A DNA stretch of 64,000 bases from Nocardia vermiculata NBRC 100427 (GTDB lineage: Bacteria > Actinomycetota > Actinomycetes > Mycobacteriales > Mycobacteriaceae): contig NZ_BDCA01000004.1 of the NCBI RefSeq assembly GCF_001613265.1, forward strand, positions 178,192-242,191, read 5' to 3'. Positions 29,315 to 37,703 of this stretch are shown one piece after another; position 1 is the stretch's first letter; every line of letters begins with the position of its first letter. Made by a program: the position numbers and the translations under genes. A model generated the notes under the pieces. That model ran no database searches and was not told where the DNA came from. It saw only the letters and a list, made by a program, of their open reading frames with translations.

Positions 29315-30486
29315 CGGAATTGAGCCGTCGCGCCGCCATCGTGGGTATCGGCGCCACCGACTTCTCCAAGGACTCCGGCCGCAGCGAGCTGCGTCTGGCC
29401 GCCGAGGCGGTCACCGCGGCACTGGCCGACGCCGGGCTCACTCCGGACGATGTGGACGGCCTGACGACCTTCACCATGGATACCAATACCCAGGTCGCCG
29501 TCGCGCGCGCCGCCGGTATTCCGAATCTGAAGTTCTTCAGCAACATCCCGTTCGGCGGCGGTGCGGCCGCGGCGACGGTGCAGCAGGCCGCGATGGCCGT
29601 CGCGACCGGTGTCGCCGATGTGGTCGTGGCGTACCGGGCCTTCAACGAACGGTCCGGGAACCGCTTCGGCCAGTTCGCCACTCATCTGGCGACCGGCAAT
29701 CCCAGCTCCTCGGGTGTGGACAACGCGTTCTCCTACACCCACGGCCTGGGGACGCCCGCCGCGCAGGTGGCGATGGTGGCGCGCCGGTACATGCATGTAT
29801 ACGGCGCGAGCAGTGCGGATTTCGGCCGGGTGGCCGTCGCCGACCGCAAGCACGCCGCGGTGAATCCGGCGGCGCACTTCTACGGCAAGCCGATCACCCT
29901 GGAGGACCACCAGAACTCGCGGTGGATCGCCGAACCACTGCATTTGCTGGACTGCTGCCAGGAAACCGACGGCGGCGTGGCGCTGGTGATCACCAGCGCC
30001 GACCGGGCGAAGGGCCTGTCGAACAAGCCTGCGCTGATCGCCGGTGCCGCACAGGGCTCCGGTGCGGACCAGTACGTGATGACCAGCTACTACCGTGACG
30101 GGCTCAGCGGCCTGCCGGAAATGGGGCTGGTCGGCGATCAGCTGTGGCAGCAGAGCGGTTTGCGGCCCGAGGACATGCAGGCCGCGATCCTCTACGACCA
30201 CTTCACCCCGTTCGTGCTGATGCAGCTGGAGGAGCTGGGCTTCTGCGGCCGCGGTGAGGCCAAGGATTTCGTCGCCGACGGTGCGATCGAGCTCGGTGGC
30301 CGGCTGCCGCTCAACACCCACGGTGGCCAGCTGGGCGAGGCCTACATCCACGGCATGAACGGCATCGCCGAGGGCGTACGCCAGATCCGCGGCACCTCGG
30401 TGAACCAGGTCGACGCCCTGGACAACATCGTCGTGACCGCCGGCACCGGAGTTCCGACCTCGGGGCTGGTGCTGACCGCAGCCTGA
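29311..30486 (+). CDS. ltp2: Thiolase-fold steroid aldolase Ltp2
   Basis: This 391-residue thiolase-like protein is the homologue of Rv3540c. Ltp2, with the ChsH2 DUF35 domain, performs the retro-aldol cleavage that removes the last side-chain unit as propionyl-CoA and leaves a 17-keto steroid. It lacks the classical thiolase GHP/Cys set; LLDCCQETDGGVA and ILYDHFTPFVLMQLEELGFC are SCP-x/Ltp signatures. The GTG start overlaps chsH1. The operon ends at a strong hairpin. Confidence 0.93.
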   Translation: MTELSRRAAIVGIGATDFSKDSGRSELRLAAEAVTAALADAGLTPDDVDGLTTFTMDTNTQVAVARAAGIPNLKFFSNIPFGGGAAAATVQQAAMAVATGVADVVVAYRAFNERSGNRFGQFATHLATGNPSSSGVDNAFSYTHGLGTPAAQVAMVARRYMHVYGASSADFGRVAVADRKHAAVNPAAHFYGKPITLEDHQNSRWIAEPLHLLDCCQETDGGVALVITSADRAKGLSNKPALIAGAAQGSGADQYVMTSYYRDGLSGLPEMGLVGDQLWQQSGLRPEDMQAAILYDHFTPFVLMQLEELGFCGRGEAKDFVADGAIELGGRLPLNTHGGQLGEAYIHGMNGIAEGVRQIRGTSVNQVDALDNIVVTAGTGVPTSGLVLTAA

Positions 30487-30492
30487 GCTACT

Positions 30493-30532
30493 CGAAGGCC
30501 GCGTATCGGAACAATCCGGTACGCGGCCTTCG
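30493..30532 (+). terminator. Terminator after ltp2
   Basis: The perfect 13-bp stem CGAAGGCCGCGTA/TACGCGGCCTTCG starts six bases after the ltp2 stop and ends the side-chain operon before the VapBC module. Confidence 0.8.
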
Positions 30533-30576
30533 CTGTGCGTATCGTGCCGATGCTCCCATCGATCCTGTCGCCGAGT

Positions 30577-30609
30577 TAGTATAGAAACTATATAGCCAGT
30601 ATCGATACT
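30577..30609 (+). promoter_or_regulatory. AT-rich palindromic promoter region of vapBC
   Basis: Just before vapB lies an unusually AT-rich patch with the perfect palindrome AGTATCGATACT (30598-30609) and a related TAGTATAGAAACTATA stretch upstream. Repeated TAGTAT/ATACTA half-sites are what an autoregulating VapB dimer array would bind. Function is inferred from position. Confidence 0.55.
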
Positions 30610-30627
30610 AGATATACGCTGGAGGTT

Positions 30628-30840
30628 ATGGTGTCGAAACTGTTGATCGATGTCGATGACGAGGCGCTCGCTCACGCACAGCAGCTGTTGGGAACATCGA
30701 CGAAGAAGGACACGGTGAACGCGGCGCTGGTCGAGATCGCCAAACGGCTCGAGCGGGTCAAAGCGCTGAACACTCTCGGCGAGATGGCTGAACAGGGTGA
30801 CTTCGACGTCCTGCTCGACAAGGACAACTACCGCCGGTGA
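30628..30840 (+). CDS. vapB: VapB-family antitoxin
   Basis: This 70-residue protein has an N-terminal ribbon-helix-helix (KLLIDVDDEALAHAQQLLGTSTKKDTVNAAL). Its acidic, aromatic-poor tail (EQGDFDVLLDKDNYRR) should wrap and inhibit the toxin. GGAGG lies six bases before the ATG. Its stop overlaps the toxin start (GTGA), the normal type II toxin-antitoxin arrangement. It sits between the side-chain operon and hsaF, with no steroid role expected. Confidence 0.88.
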   Translation: MVSKLLIDVDDEALAHAQQLLGTSTKKDTVNAALVEIAKRLERVKALNTLGEMAEQGDFDVLLDKDNYRR

Positions 30841-31256
30841 TCAGCTACCTGATCGACACCTCGGCGGCAGCGCGTCTGTTCATCGATCCCACGGTTCGAA
30901 AGGTATGGCACGAGACCGTCACGGCTGGAGTGATAGCGGTCTGCGATGCGGTCGAACTCGAGTTGTTGTTCTCCGCACGCTCGCTGGCGGATCGCCTGCA
31001 CAAGAAGGAACAGCTGGGAGCGCTGTTCGGTTGGGTAGCCACGCCGGAGAACGTCTGGGTACGAACGCACCAGGTGCAGCAACTACTCACCGAACGCGGT
31101 CATCATCGCAGTGCGGGTGTCTCGGATCTGGTCATTGCCGCGACCGCGGAGGCGAACAATCTCACGATCTTGCACTACGACCGCGATTACGAGACCGTGG
31201 CCGAGGCGACCGGCCAACCGACACAGTGGATTTCGCCGCCCGGATCCATCTCTTGA
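30837..31256 (+). CDS. vapC: VapC-family PIN-domain ribonuclease toxin
   Basis: This 139-residue PIN domain has acidic residues in YLIDTSA, DAVELELLF, GVSDLVIAATA and HYDRDYETVA, the four-acid Mg site of VapC ribonucleases. VapC toxins cleave tRNA or rRNA when antitoxin is lost; the target here is unknown. It is coupled to vapB and followed by a very strong hairpin. Confidence 0.88.
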   Translation: MISYLIDTSAAARLFIDPTVRKVWHETVTAGVIAVCDAVELELLFSARSLADRLHKKEQLGALFGWVATPENVWVRTHQVQQLLTERGHHRSAGVSDLVIAATAEANNLTILHYDRDYETVAEATGQPTQWISPPGSIS

Positions 31257-31262
31257 GGCGCA

Positions 31263-31298
31263 CGAAAGGCCGCGAACGGAAGTGTTCGCGGCCTTTCG
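31263..31298. terminator. Bidirectional terminator between vapC and hsaF
   Basis: The perfect 15-bp stem CGAAAGGCCGCGAAC/GTTCGCGGCCTTTCG has a 6-base loop and lies in the 68-base gap between two convergent genes. Confidence 0.85.
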
Positions 31299-31324
31299 AA
31301 GTGGGTCGAATCAGGCGGAGCGGA

Positions 31325-32377
31325 TCAGGCGGTGGCGCCGGTCTTCTCCCGCTGCAGTTCCAGCGCGATGTCGATCAGCTGATCCTCCTGGCCGCCGACG
31401 AGCTTGCGCGCTCCGGCGCGGACCAGCATTTCCGCGGCCGAGACGCCGTAGCGTTCCGCCTGGCGTTCAGCGTGCTTGAGGAAGCTGGAGTACACGCCCG
31501 CGTAGCCCATCATCAGGGCCTGGCGGTCGAGCAGGCATTCCTGCGGCATGGCCGGGCGGACCACATCCTCGGCGGCATCGGCGATGGCGAAGAAGTCGAT
31601 ACCGGTCTTGATGCCGACCTTGTCGGCCACGCCGATGAAGGCTTCCACCGGGGTGTTGCCCGCGCCGGCACCGAAACGCCGCGCGCTGCCGTCGATCTGC
31701 TTGGCGCCCGCCTTGACCGCGTAGATCGAGTTGGCCACGGCCAGATCGAGGTTCTCGTGGCCGTGGAATCCGACCTGCGCGTCGTCGCCGAGTTCGGCGA
31801 CGAGGGCGGAGATCCGGTCGGAGACCTGGTCCAGCACCAGCGCACCGGCCGAATCGACCACGTACACACACTGGCAGCCGGCATCGGCCATGATGCGCGC
31901 CTGCTTGGCCAGCTTCTCCGGCGGCTGCGAATGCGACATCATCAGGAAGCCGACGGTTTCCATACCGAGATCGCGGGCGTAACCGAAGTGCTGGATGGAC
32001 ACGTCGGCCTCGGTGCAGTGCGTGGCGATACGCACGATGGAGGCACCGTTGTCCTGCGAGATCTTGATGTCCTCTTTCACACCCACACCGGGCAGCATCA
32101 GGACCGCGATCTTGGCCTGTTTCGCGGTCTGCGCCGCGATCGTGATCAGTTCCTGTTCGGGGGTTTTGGAGAACCCGTAGTTGAACGAGGAACCGCCCAG
32201 CCCGTCACCGTGGGTCACCTCGATGACCGGAACACCGGAGGCATCGACGGCGGCGACGATATCGCGCACCTCGGTGGTGGTGAACTGGTGGCGCTTGTGG
32301 TGGGACCCGTCACGCAGCGAGGTGTCGGTGACGCGGACGTCGAGTTCCTGGGAGAACGGCTGCAATACGTAATTCAT
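31325..32377 (-). CDS. hsaF: 4-hydroxy-2-oxoacid aldolase HsaF
   Basis: This 350-residue DRE-TIM aldolase is the homologue of Rv3534c. It cleaves 4-hydroxy-2-oxohexanoate from cholesterol rings A/B to pyruvate and propanal. The metal and catalytic segment is [16 protein letters not shown], with [29 protein letters not shown] and [20 protein letters not shown] later. GGGAC precedes the ATG. It is last in the hsaE-hsaG-hsaF operon and channels propanal to HsaG. Confidence 0.94.
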   Translation of the reverse strand: MNYVLQPFSQELDVRVTDTSLRDGSHHKRHQFTTTEVRDIVAAVDASGVPVIEVTHGDGLGGSSFNYGFSKTPEQELITIAAQTAKQAKIAVLMLPGVGVKEDIKISQDNGASIVRIATHCTEADVSIQHFGYARDLGMETVGFLMMSHSQPPEKLAKQARIMADAGCQCVYVVDSAGALVLDQVSDRISALVAELGDDAQVGFHGHENLDLAVANSIYAVKAGAKQIDGSARRFGAGAGNTPVEAFIGVADKVGIKTGIDFFAIADAAEDVVRPAMPQECLLDRQALMMGYAGVYSSFLKHAERQAERYGVSAAEMLVRAGARKLVGGQEDQLIDIALELQREKTGATA

Positions 32378-32391
32378 TGATCTGGTCCCTT

Positions 32392-33303
32392 CTACACCCG
32401 GGCCGTGAGGATCTGTTCGGCCATGACGTCGCCGACGCGCGTCGCGGCCGCGGTCATGATGTCGAGGTTGCCGGCGTACGGCGGCAGGAAGTCGCCCGCA
32501 CCCTCGACCTCGACGAACACCGAAACCTTCGCCATACCACCGGAGATCACGCTCGGCTCGTCGAACTGCGGCTCGTTGAGCAGCCGGTAGCCCGGGACGT
32601 ACTCCTGGATGTCGGCGACCATCCTGTGGATCGAATCGGTGATCGCCGCGGTGTCGGCGTCCTCGGGGATCGCGCAGAAGATGGTGTCGCGCATGATCAT
32701 CGGCGGTTCGGCCGGATTGAGGATGATGATCGCCTTACCGCGCTGCGCCCCACCGATGGTTTCCACACCCTTGCTGGTGGTCTTGGTGAACTCGTCGATG
32801 TTGGCGCGGGTGCCCGGGCCGGCCGAGACCGAGGACACCGAGGCGACGATTTCGGCGTAGGGCACCTCGACCACGCGGGACACGGCGTTGACGATCGGGA
32901 TCGTGGCCTGTCCACCGCAGGTGATCATGTTGACGTTGGGGGTGTCGGTATTGGCGCCGAGGTTCACCGGGGGCACCACGGCCGGGCCCACCGCGGCGGG
33001 GGTGAGGTCGATCGCGCGGATACCTGCGGCCTCGTACTTAGGCGCGTATTCGCGATGCACGTAGGCCGAGGTGGCCTCGAACAGCAGGTCCGGCTTCTCC
33101 GGCAGCGCGAGCAGCCAGTCGGCGCCCTCGTGCGAGGTCTCCAGACCGAGGCCGCGGGCGCGCTTGAGGCCCTCGCTCTCGGGGTCGATACCGATCATCC
33201 ACCGCGGCTCGATGCGCTCCGAACGCAGCAGCTTGTACAGCAGGTCGGTGCTGATATTGCCCGAGCCGACGATGGCGGCTGTCACTTTTCCATTGCTGGA
33301 CAC
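32392..33303 (-). CDS. hsaG: Acylating acetaldehyde/propanal dehydrogenase HsaG
   Basis: This 303-residue enzyme is the homologue of Rv3535c. It oxidises propanal with NAD and CoA to propionyl-CoA, as the HsaF partner. The Rossmann motif is [18 protein letters not shown], and the catalytic Cys is in [14 protein letters not shown]. The GTG start is preceded by AGGAG. It lies 14 bases upstream of hsaF and 10 bases after hsaE. Confidence 0.94.
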   Translation of the reverse strand: MSSNGKVTAAIVGSGNISTDLLYKLLRSERIEPRWMIGIDPESEGLKRARGLGLETSHEGADWLLALPEKPDLLFEATSAYVHREYAPKYEAAGIRAIDLTPAAVGPAVVPPVNLGANTDTPNVNMITCGGQATIPIVNAVSRVVEVPYAEIVASVSSVSAGPGTRANIDEFTKTTSKGVETIGGAQRGKAIIILNPAEPPMIMRDTIFCAIPEDADTAAITDSIHRMVADIQEYVPGYRLLNEPQFDEPSVISGGMAKVSVFVEVEGAGDFLPPYAGNLDIMTAAATRVGDVMAEQILTARV

Positions 33304-33313
33304 TCGAAACTCC

Positions 33314-34099
33314 TCAGCTGAAACGCAGACGGACAGAACCGAGTCCGGCGAACTCGGCGTGGAAGTCGTCGCCCGGACGGACGTCGATGGCGCGGGTGCA
33401 CGAGCCGGGCAGCACGATGTCGCCGGCCTTCAGGCGTACGCCGAAGGAGGCGACCTTGCGGGCCAGCCAGGCCACCGCGATGGTCGGATCGCCGAGCACC
33501 GCTTCGCTGCGCCCCTCGGCGACCACCTCGTCGTTGCGGGTCAGTCGCGCCTCGATGCCGGTGATATCCACCTGATCCGGCGCCACCCGCTCGGTGCCGA
33601 GCACCCATCCGGCCGACGACGCGTTGTCGGCGATGGTGTCGCACAACGCGATGTTCCAGTTCTTGATGCGGCTGTCGATCAGTTCGATGGCCGGGGCGTA
33701 GGCGACCGTCGCTGCGAGCACGTCGGCTTCGGTGCACTCCTCGCCCGGCAGATCGGCACCCAGGACGAAGCCGACCTCGACCTCGACCCGGGGGTACAGA
33801 TATTTCGAGGTGTCGACCGGGGCATCGGTGAAAACCTGCATATCGTCGAGCAGATGGCCGTAATCGGGCTCGTCGACGCCCATCATCTCCTGCATGGCCT
33901 TCGACGACAGGCCGACCTTGTGGCCGACGACCTTCGCGCCGTCGGTCAGGCGCTGCCGGATATTGCTCAGCTGGATCTCGTAGGCGTCCACCACGTCGAT
34001 CGCCGCATACCGGGTGACCAGCGGGTCGATCGCCGTCCGGTCTCGTTCGGCGGCCGCGAGCTCGGCGGCCAGTTCTTTCCGTACCGCGTCGGACAGCAC
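33314..34099 (-). CDS. hsaE: 2-hydroxyhexa-2,4-dienoate hydratase HsaE
   Basis: This 261-residue fumarylacetoacetase-fold hydratase is the homologue of Rv3536c. It hydrates the HsaD product 2-hydroxyhexa-2,4-dienoate. Typical segments are [28 protein letters not shown] and [11 protein letters not shown] with metal-binding acids. GTG 34099 has AAGGA six bases upstream; ATG 34114 is the alternative but lacks a binding site. It is first gene of the minus-strand operon, divergent from kstD, with a weak KstR-like site upstream. Confidence 0.93.
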   Translation of the reverse strand: MLSDAVRKELAAELAAAERDRTAIDPLVTRYAAIDVVDAYEIQLSNIRQRLTDGAKVVGHKVGLSSKAMQEMMGVDEPDYGHLLDDMQVFTDAPVDTSKYLYPRVEVEVGFVLGADLPGEECTEADVLAATVAYAPAIELIDSRIKNWNIALCDTIADNASSAGWVLGTERVAPDQVDITGIEARLTRNDEVVAEGRSEAVLGDPTIAVAWLARKVASFGVRLKAGDIVLPGSCTRAIDVRPGDDFHAEFAGLGSVRLRFS

Positions 34100-34144
34100 G
34101 CTTGTTCCTTCCATCGGGGCCCGGTCGGGTACCGGGACTCAAAC

Positions 34145-34158
34145 TGTAACGAGTTTTC
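34145..34158. promoter_or_regulatory. Candidate KstR half-conserved operator for hsaEGF
   Basis: TGTAACGAGTTTTC fits TnnAACnnGTTnnA except for the last base. It lies about 45 bases before the hsaE start, on the hsaE side of the hsaE/kstD gap. It could be the separate operator for hsaEGF, but the match is imperfect. Confidence 0.45.
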
Positions 34159-34222
34159 CGGTGTCAACCCCTAGCAGCAGTCCCATCTGCCAGACCAATA
34201 TAGACCGAACGTGTCCTGATTC

Positions 34223-34236
34223 TATAACGTGTTCTA
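34223..34236. promoter_or_regulatory. KstR operator at the kstD start
   Basis: TATAACGTGTTCTA fits TnnAACnnGTTnnA exactly and ends one base before the kstD ATG. Its TATAAC also looks like a -10 element, so KstR binding would cover the promoter and the start of an almost leaderless mRNA. Confidence 0.85.
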
Positions 34237-34237
34237 C

Positions 34238-35941
34238 ATGACTGATCGGGAATACGACGTGGTGGTGGTCGGCAGCGGCGCCGCCGGAATGACCGCCGCC
34301 CTCGCCGCGGCGCACCACGGCCTGCGCGCGGTACTCATCGAGAAGGCCGCGCACTACGGCGGCAACACCGCCCGTAGCGGTGGTGGCGTGTGGATCCCCG
34401 GCAACAAGGCGCTCAAGGCGTCCGGCCGGCCGGACGACCGGGAGGAGGCGCGCAGGTACCTGCACAGCATCATCGGCGATGCGGTGCCGAAGGAGAAGAT
34501 CGACACCTATATCGACCGTGGTGCGGAGGCCTTCGACTTCGTGCTCGACCACAGCCCGCTGCAGATGAAGTGGGTGCCCGGATACTCCGACTACCACCCC
34601 GAGGCTCCCGGTGGCCGGGGGGAGGGTCGCTCCTGCGAGCCCAAACCGTTCAATGGCAAGGTGCTGGGCGCCGAGCTCGCCAACCTCGAACCTGCCTACG
34701 CCAAGGCCCCACTGAACGTGGTGGTCATGCAGGCCGACTTCGTGCGACTGAACCTGATCAAGCGCCACCCCAAGGGCGTGATGCGGGCGATGCGGGTCGG
34801 TGCGCGTACCTACCTCGCCAAGTTCACCGGTAAGCACATCCTGGGTATGGGCCAGGCGATTGTCGCCGCCATGCGCAAGGGCCTGATCGATGCGGGCGTC
34901 CCCGTCCTGCTGAACACCCCCCTCACCAAGCTTGTCACCGAGGGGGACCGCGTAGTGGGTGTGGAGGCGACCGTCGACGGCGAGCCGGTGATCTTCAAGG
35001 CCCGCTACGGCGTCGTGCTGGGCACCGGCGGTTTCGAGCACAACGCCGAAATGCGCGCGAAGTACCAGCGTCAGCCCATCACCACCGAGTGGACCACCGG
35101 TGCGGCCGCCAACACCGGCGACGGTATCCGCGCGGGTATGGAGCTGGGTGCGGCCATCGGATTCATGGAGGACGCCTGGTGGGGGCCGACAGTGTTCAAG
35201 GGCGGCGGCAAGACCTGGTTCGCCCTGGCCGAGCGCAACCTGCCCGGCTCGATCATGATCAACACCGAAGGTAAGCGGTTCGGCAACGAGTCCGCACCGT
35301 ACGTGGACGCTGTGCACACCATGTACGGCGGCAAGTGGGGGCAGGGCGAGGGCCCGGGTGAGAACGTGCCCTGCTGGCTGGTCTTCGATCAGCGTTACCG
35401 CAACCGCTACATCTACGCCGGTCTGCAGCCCGGTCAGCGCTTCCCGTCGCGCTGGATGGAGAACGACAACATCGTCAAGGCCGACACCCTGTCCGAACTC
35501 GCCGAGAAGGTCGGCGTCCCGGCGGAGAATCTGTCCGCCACGGTGACCCGGTTCAACAGCTTCGCCGAGAAGGGCGTGGACGAGGACTTCGGTCGCGGTA
35601 AGAGCCACTACGACCGCTACTACGGCGATCCGACCGTCAAGCCGAACCCGTGCCTGGCCTCGCTGGTGCAGGGCCCGTTCTTTGCGGCGAAGATCGTTCC
35701 GGGCGATCTGGGAACCAAGGGGGGCCTGGTCACCGATACTGCCGCGCGCGTGCTGCGTGAGGACGGCACCGTGATCGAGGGTCTCTATGCCTCCGGTAAC
35801 TCCTCCACCCCGGTCATGGGGCACACCTATGCCGGCCCCGGCGCCACCATCGGCCCCGCGCTGACCTTCGGTTACCTCGCGGTCATGGACATCGTAGAGC
35901 GGGCGAAGCAGAAGTCCGCGGCCGCCGCGAGTGGCAAGTAG
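34238..35941 (+). CDS. kstD: 3-ketosteroid delta-1-dehydrogenase KstD
   Basis: This 567-residue flavoprotein is the homologue of Rv3537. It introduces the C1-C2 double bond into 3-ketosteroids and, with KshA, triggers B-ring opening. The FAD-binding motif is VVVVGSGAAGMTAALAAAHHG, with RSGGGVWIPGN close by. The C-terminal flavin segment is YASGNSSTPVMGHTYAGPGATIGPALTFGY. ATG 34238 immediately follows the KstR operator; a GTG at 34229 would lie inside the operator and has no binding site. Confidence 0.95.
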   Translation: MTDREYDVVVVGSGAAGMTAALAAAHHGLRAVLIEKAAHYGGNTARSGGGVWIPGNKALKASGRPDDREEARRYLHSIIGDAVPKEKIDTYIDRGAEAFDFVLDHSPLQMKWVPGYSDYHPEAPGGRGEGRSCEPKPFNGKVLGAELANLEPAYAKAPLNVVVMQADFVRLNLIKRHPKGVMRAMRVGARTYLAKFTGKHILGMGQAIVAAMRKGLIDAGVPVLLNTPLTKLVTEGDRVVGVEATVDGEPVIFKARYGVVLGTGGFEHNAEMRAKYQRQPITTEWTTGAAANTGDGIRAGMELGAAIGFMEDAWWGPTVFKGGGKTWFALAERNLPGSIMINTEGKRFGNESAPYVDAVHTMYGGKWGQGEGPGENVPCWLVFDQRYRNRYIYAGLQPGQRFPSRWMENDNIVKADTLSELAEKVGVPAENLSATVTRFNSFAEKGVDEDFGRGKSHYDRYYGDPTVKPNPCLASLVQGPFFAAKIVPGDLGTKGGLVTDTAARVLREDGTVIEGLYASGNSSTPVMGHTYAGPGATIGPALTFGYLAVMDIVERAKQKSAAAASGK

Positions 35942-36010
35942 GCAACATTTCCGGTGAATGAGACCTGGTCCGGGTTCCCGGACCGTGCCCGTCCACCATT
36001 GGACGAGCAG

Positions 36011-36046
36011 GGGCGGCGCGGATCCGATGCGCGCACCGCGCCGCCC
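36011..36046 (+). terminator. Hairpin between kstD and the MaoC hydratase gene
   Basis: The perfect 11-bp arms GGGCGGCGCGG/CCGCGCCGCCC have a 14-base loop. A second tight hairpin (GGTCCGGG/CCCGGACC, 35967-35984) lies just upstream. The pair may partly terminate kstD transcription. Confidence 0.5.
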
Positions 36047-36086
36047 CACCCCCGGGTCGCGGCACCGCACCAGAGTAGGAGAGTCA

Positions 36087-36950
36087 ATGCCCATCGATCT
36101 GAACACCGCGCTGGGAGCGGAGCTTCCGGGCCAGGAATTCGCCTGGACGCCCTCGGATGTGCAGCTGTACCACCTGGGTCTGGGCGCGGGTGAGCGCTGG
36201 ACCGATGCGGGTGAGCTGCGTTATCTCGACGACCGGGAGCCGCAGGTGCTGCCGACCTTCGCGACGGTGGCACCGACCATGCGGGTCACCGAGCCGCCGA
36301 AGGTCAGCTATCCGGGTGTCGAGATCGACCTGGCCAAGGTCGTGCACGGCAGCCAGGAGATCATCGTGCACCGGCCGATTCCTGCCGAAGGCAAGGCGAG
36401 CAGCACCGGCCGCATCACCGAGGTGTGGGACAAGGGTTCGGCCGCGGTGATCGCCCACGAGACGGTGATCACCGGATCCGACGGTCAGCCGCTGTGGACG
36501 GCCCGTTCGTCCATCTTCGCCAAGGGTGAGGGTGGTTTCGGTGGTGAGCGCGGACCGAGCAACAAGGCGGTGCTGCCCGATCGTGCACCGGATTTCGAGG
36601 TGCTGACGCCGACCTTGCCGCAGCAGGCGCTGCTGTACCGCATGTGCGGTGACCGCAACCCGCTGCATTCGGATCCCGAATTCGCCAAGGGGGCAGGCTT
36701 CCCCAACCCGATCCTGCACGGGCTGTGCACCTACGGCCTGGTGTGCAAGGCGGCCACCGATACGGTGCTGGACTCGGATGCGAGCCGGGTGGGCGGCTTC
36801 CGCGCGCGGTTCGCGGGCGTGCTCTACCCGGGTGAGACGATCCGCTCCCGGATCTGGCGCGAGGGTGACGAGCTGGTCATCGCGGCCACCGTGGTGGAGC
36901 GCGACGATGCGCCGGTACTCGGCGATGTGCGGCTGACCGTCGTCGGCTAG
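36087..36950 (+). CDS. MaoC-family enoyl-CoA hydratase (Rv3538-like)
   Basis: This 287-residue double-hot-dog hydratase matches Rv3538, which also follows kstD. The N-terminal half is a degenerate hot dog. The C-terminal half has the hydratase-2 motif GDRNPLHSDPEFAKGAGFPNPILHG with the catalytic Asp/His. It probably hydrates an enoyl-CoA in the first rounds of steroid side-chain beta-oxidation. ATG 36087 has AGGAGAG before it. The exact substrate is inferred from context. Confidence 0.9.
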   Translation: MPIDLNTALGAELPGQEFAWTPSDVQLYHLGLGAGERWTDAGELRYLDDREPQVLPTFATVAPTMRVTEPPKVSYPGVEIDLAKVVHGSQEIIVHRPIPAEGKASSTGRITEVWDKGSAAVIAHETVITGSDGQPLWTARSSIFAKGEGGFGGERGPSNKAVLPDRAPDFEVLTPTLPQQALLYRMCGDRNPLHSDPEFAKGAGFPNPILHGLCTYGLVCKAATDTVLDSDASRVGGFRARFAGVLYPGETIRSRIWREGDELVIAATVVERDDAPVLGDVRLTVVG

Positions 36951-36971
36951 CCCGGCCGTTCGGCTCGAACG

Positions 36972-37012
36972 AAACGACCGCCCGATCGGCACTGCTGGTC
37001 GGGCGGTCGTTT
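36972..37012. terminator. Terminator after the MaoC hydratase gene
   Basis: The perfect 14-bp stem AAACGACCGCCCGA/TCGGGCGGTCGTTT lies 22 bases after the stop. It has an A-rich 5' and T-rich 3' flank, so it can terminate in both directions. Confidence 0.85.
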
Positions 37013-37078
37013 GTTGCTATGGCCGCGCGCGGCGGCGGGGGGAGTACTACCGCGGTGCGGCGCAGGTTCGGGTTCGCC

Positions 37079-37156
37079 TCAGTCCGGGAAACCGGTCGCG
37101 AACAGACCGGCGATCGCGACGGAGCAGATGACGGCGATGATCGGGATAATCCACAT
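37079..37156 (-). CDS. Possible 25-residue membrane microprotein
   Basis: A minus-strand ATG frame of 25 codons encodes MWIIPIIAVICSVAIAGLFA and five more residues. The product is almost entirely hydrophobic, as expected for a single-helix membrane peptide. GGAGG precedes the ATG, but only one base away, which is shorter than ideal. It stands alone between two hairpins and the membrane-protein operon. No family is recognised; chance cannot be excluded. Confidence 0.35.
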   Translation of the reverse strand: MWIIPIIAVICSVAIAGLFATGFPD

Positions 37157-37253
37157 GCCTCCAGACTACAAGGCGTAGTAGAAAAGCACGACATCGTGTA
37201 GTAGTGCAAAATCGCAGGTTGTGGGATGAAACACAGTTGTGGGAGCGGTGCTG

Positions 37254-37703
37254 CTAGGGAGTGTCCACCGCATTCGACGCCGCACGCCGCCCCGTCAGGC
37301 CGGCCACGATCAGCCCGTACAGCACGATGACCAGCACCGGAGCCAGCAGTGGCAGCCAGGCCACCTGCGCCGGGAGCAGGGCCGCGAGTACCGCCGCTCC
37401 GGCGAAGCTCAGCGCACCGGTCACCGAGGCCACTGTGGTAGGAACCACACCGGCCGGGGCGTGCAGCGTGGCGGTGTTCAGCAGATAGGCGGTGGCTACC
37501 AGACCGGTGCCCGCCGCCGCGGCGGCGCCCGCATCCGCCCACGCCAGCACACCCAACGCGAGCAGCACCGCGACGACCGCGACGGAACGGAACCACCAGC
37601 CCGCGATCACCGCGAGCAGCACCGCGATCGCTCCCCACGGTTCGACGATGGTGACCGCCGCGATGAGCAGCAGTCCGGACAGCACGGCCAGAAATCTCGT
37701 CAT
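37254..37703 (-). CDS. Membrane protein (Rv3162c-like)
   Basis: This 149-residue protein has about five hydrophobic segments, beginning RFLAVLSGLLLIAAVTIV and ending LLAPVLVIVLYGLIVAG. It is the last gene of the moxR operon and overlaps the DUF58 gene by four bases. The five-gene order (two DUF4129-type membrane proteins, MoxR, DUF58, small membrane protein) matches Rv3166c-Rv3162c. Role unknown. Confidence 0.8.
   Translation of the reverse strand: MTRFLAVLSGLLLIAAVTIVEPWGAIAVLLAVIAGWWFRSVAVVAVLLALGVLAWADAGAAAAAGTGLVATAYLLNTATLHAPAGVVPTTVASVTGALSFAGAAVLAALLPAQVAWLPLLAPVLVIVLYGLIVAGLTGRRAASNAVDTP

Larger units (their letters stand above)
36951..37253. other. 303-base intergenic stretch
   Basis: It holds a strong hairpin at 36972-37012 and a possible 25-codon minus-strand ORF at 37079-37156, described separately. 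The remaining sequence, including a repetitive GTAGTAG stretch near 37176-37204, shows no RNA gene or known motif. Confidence 0.6.
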
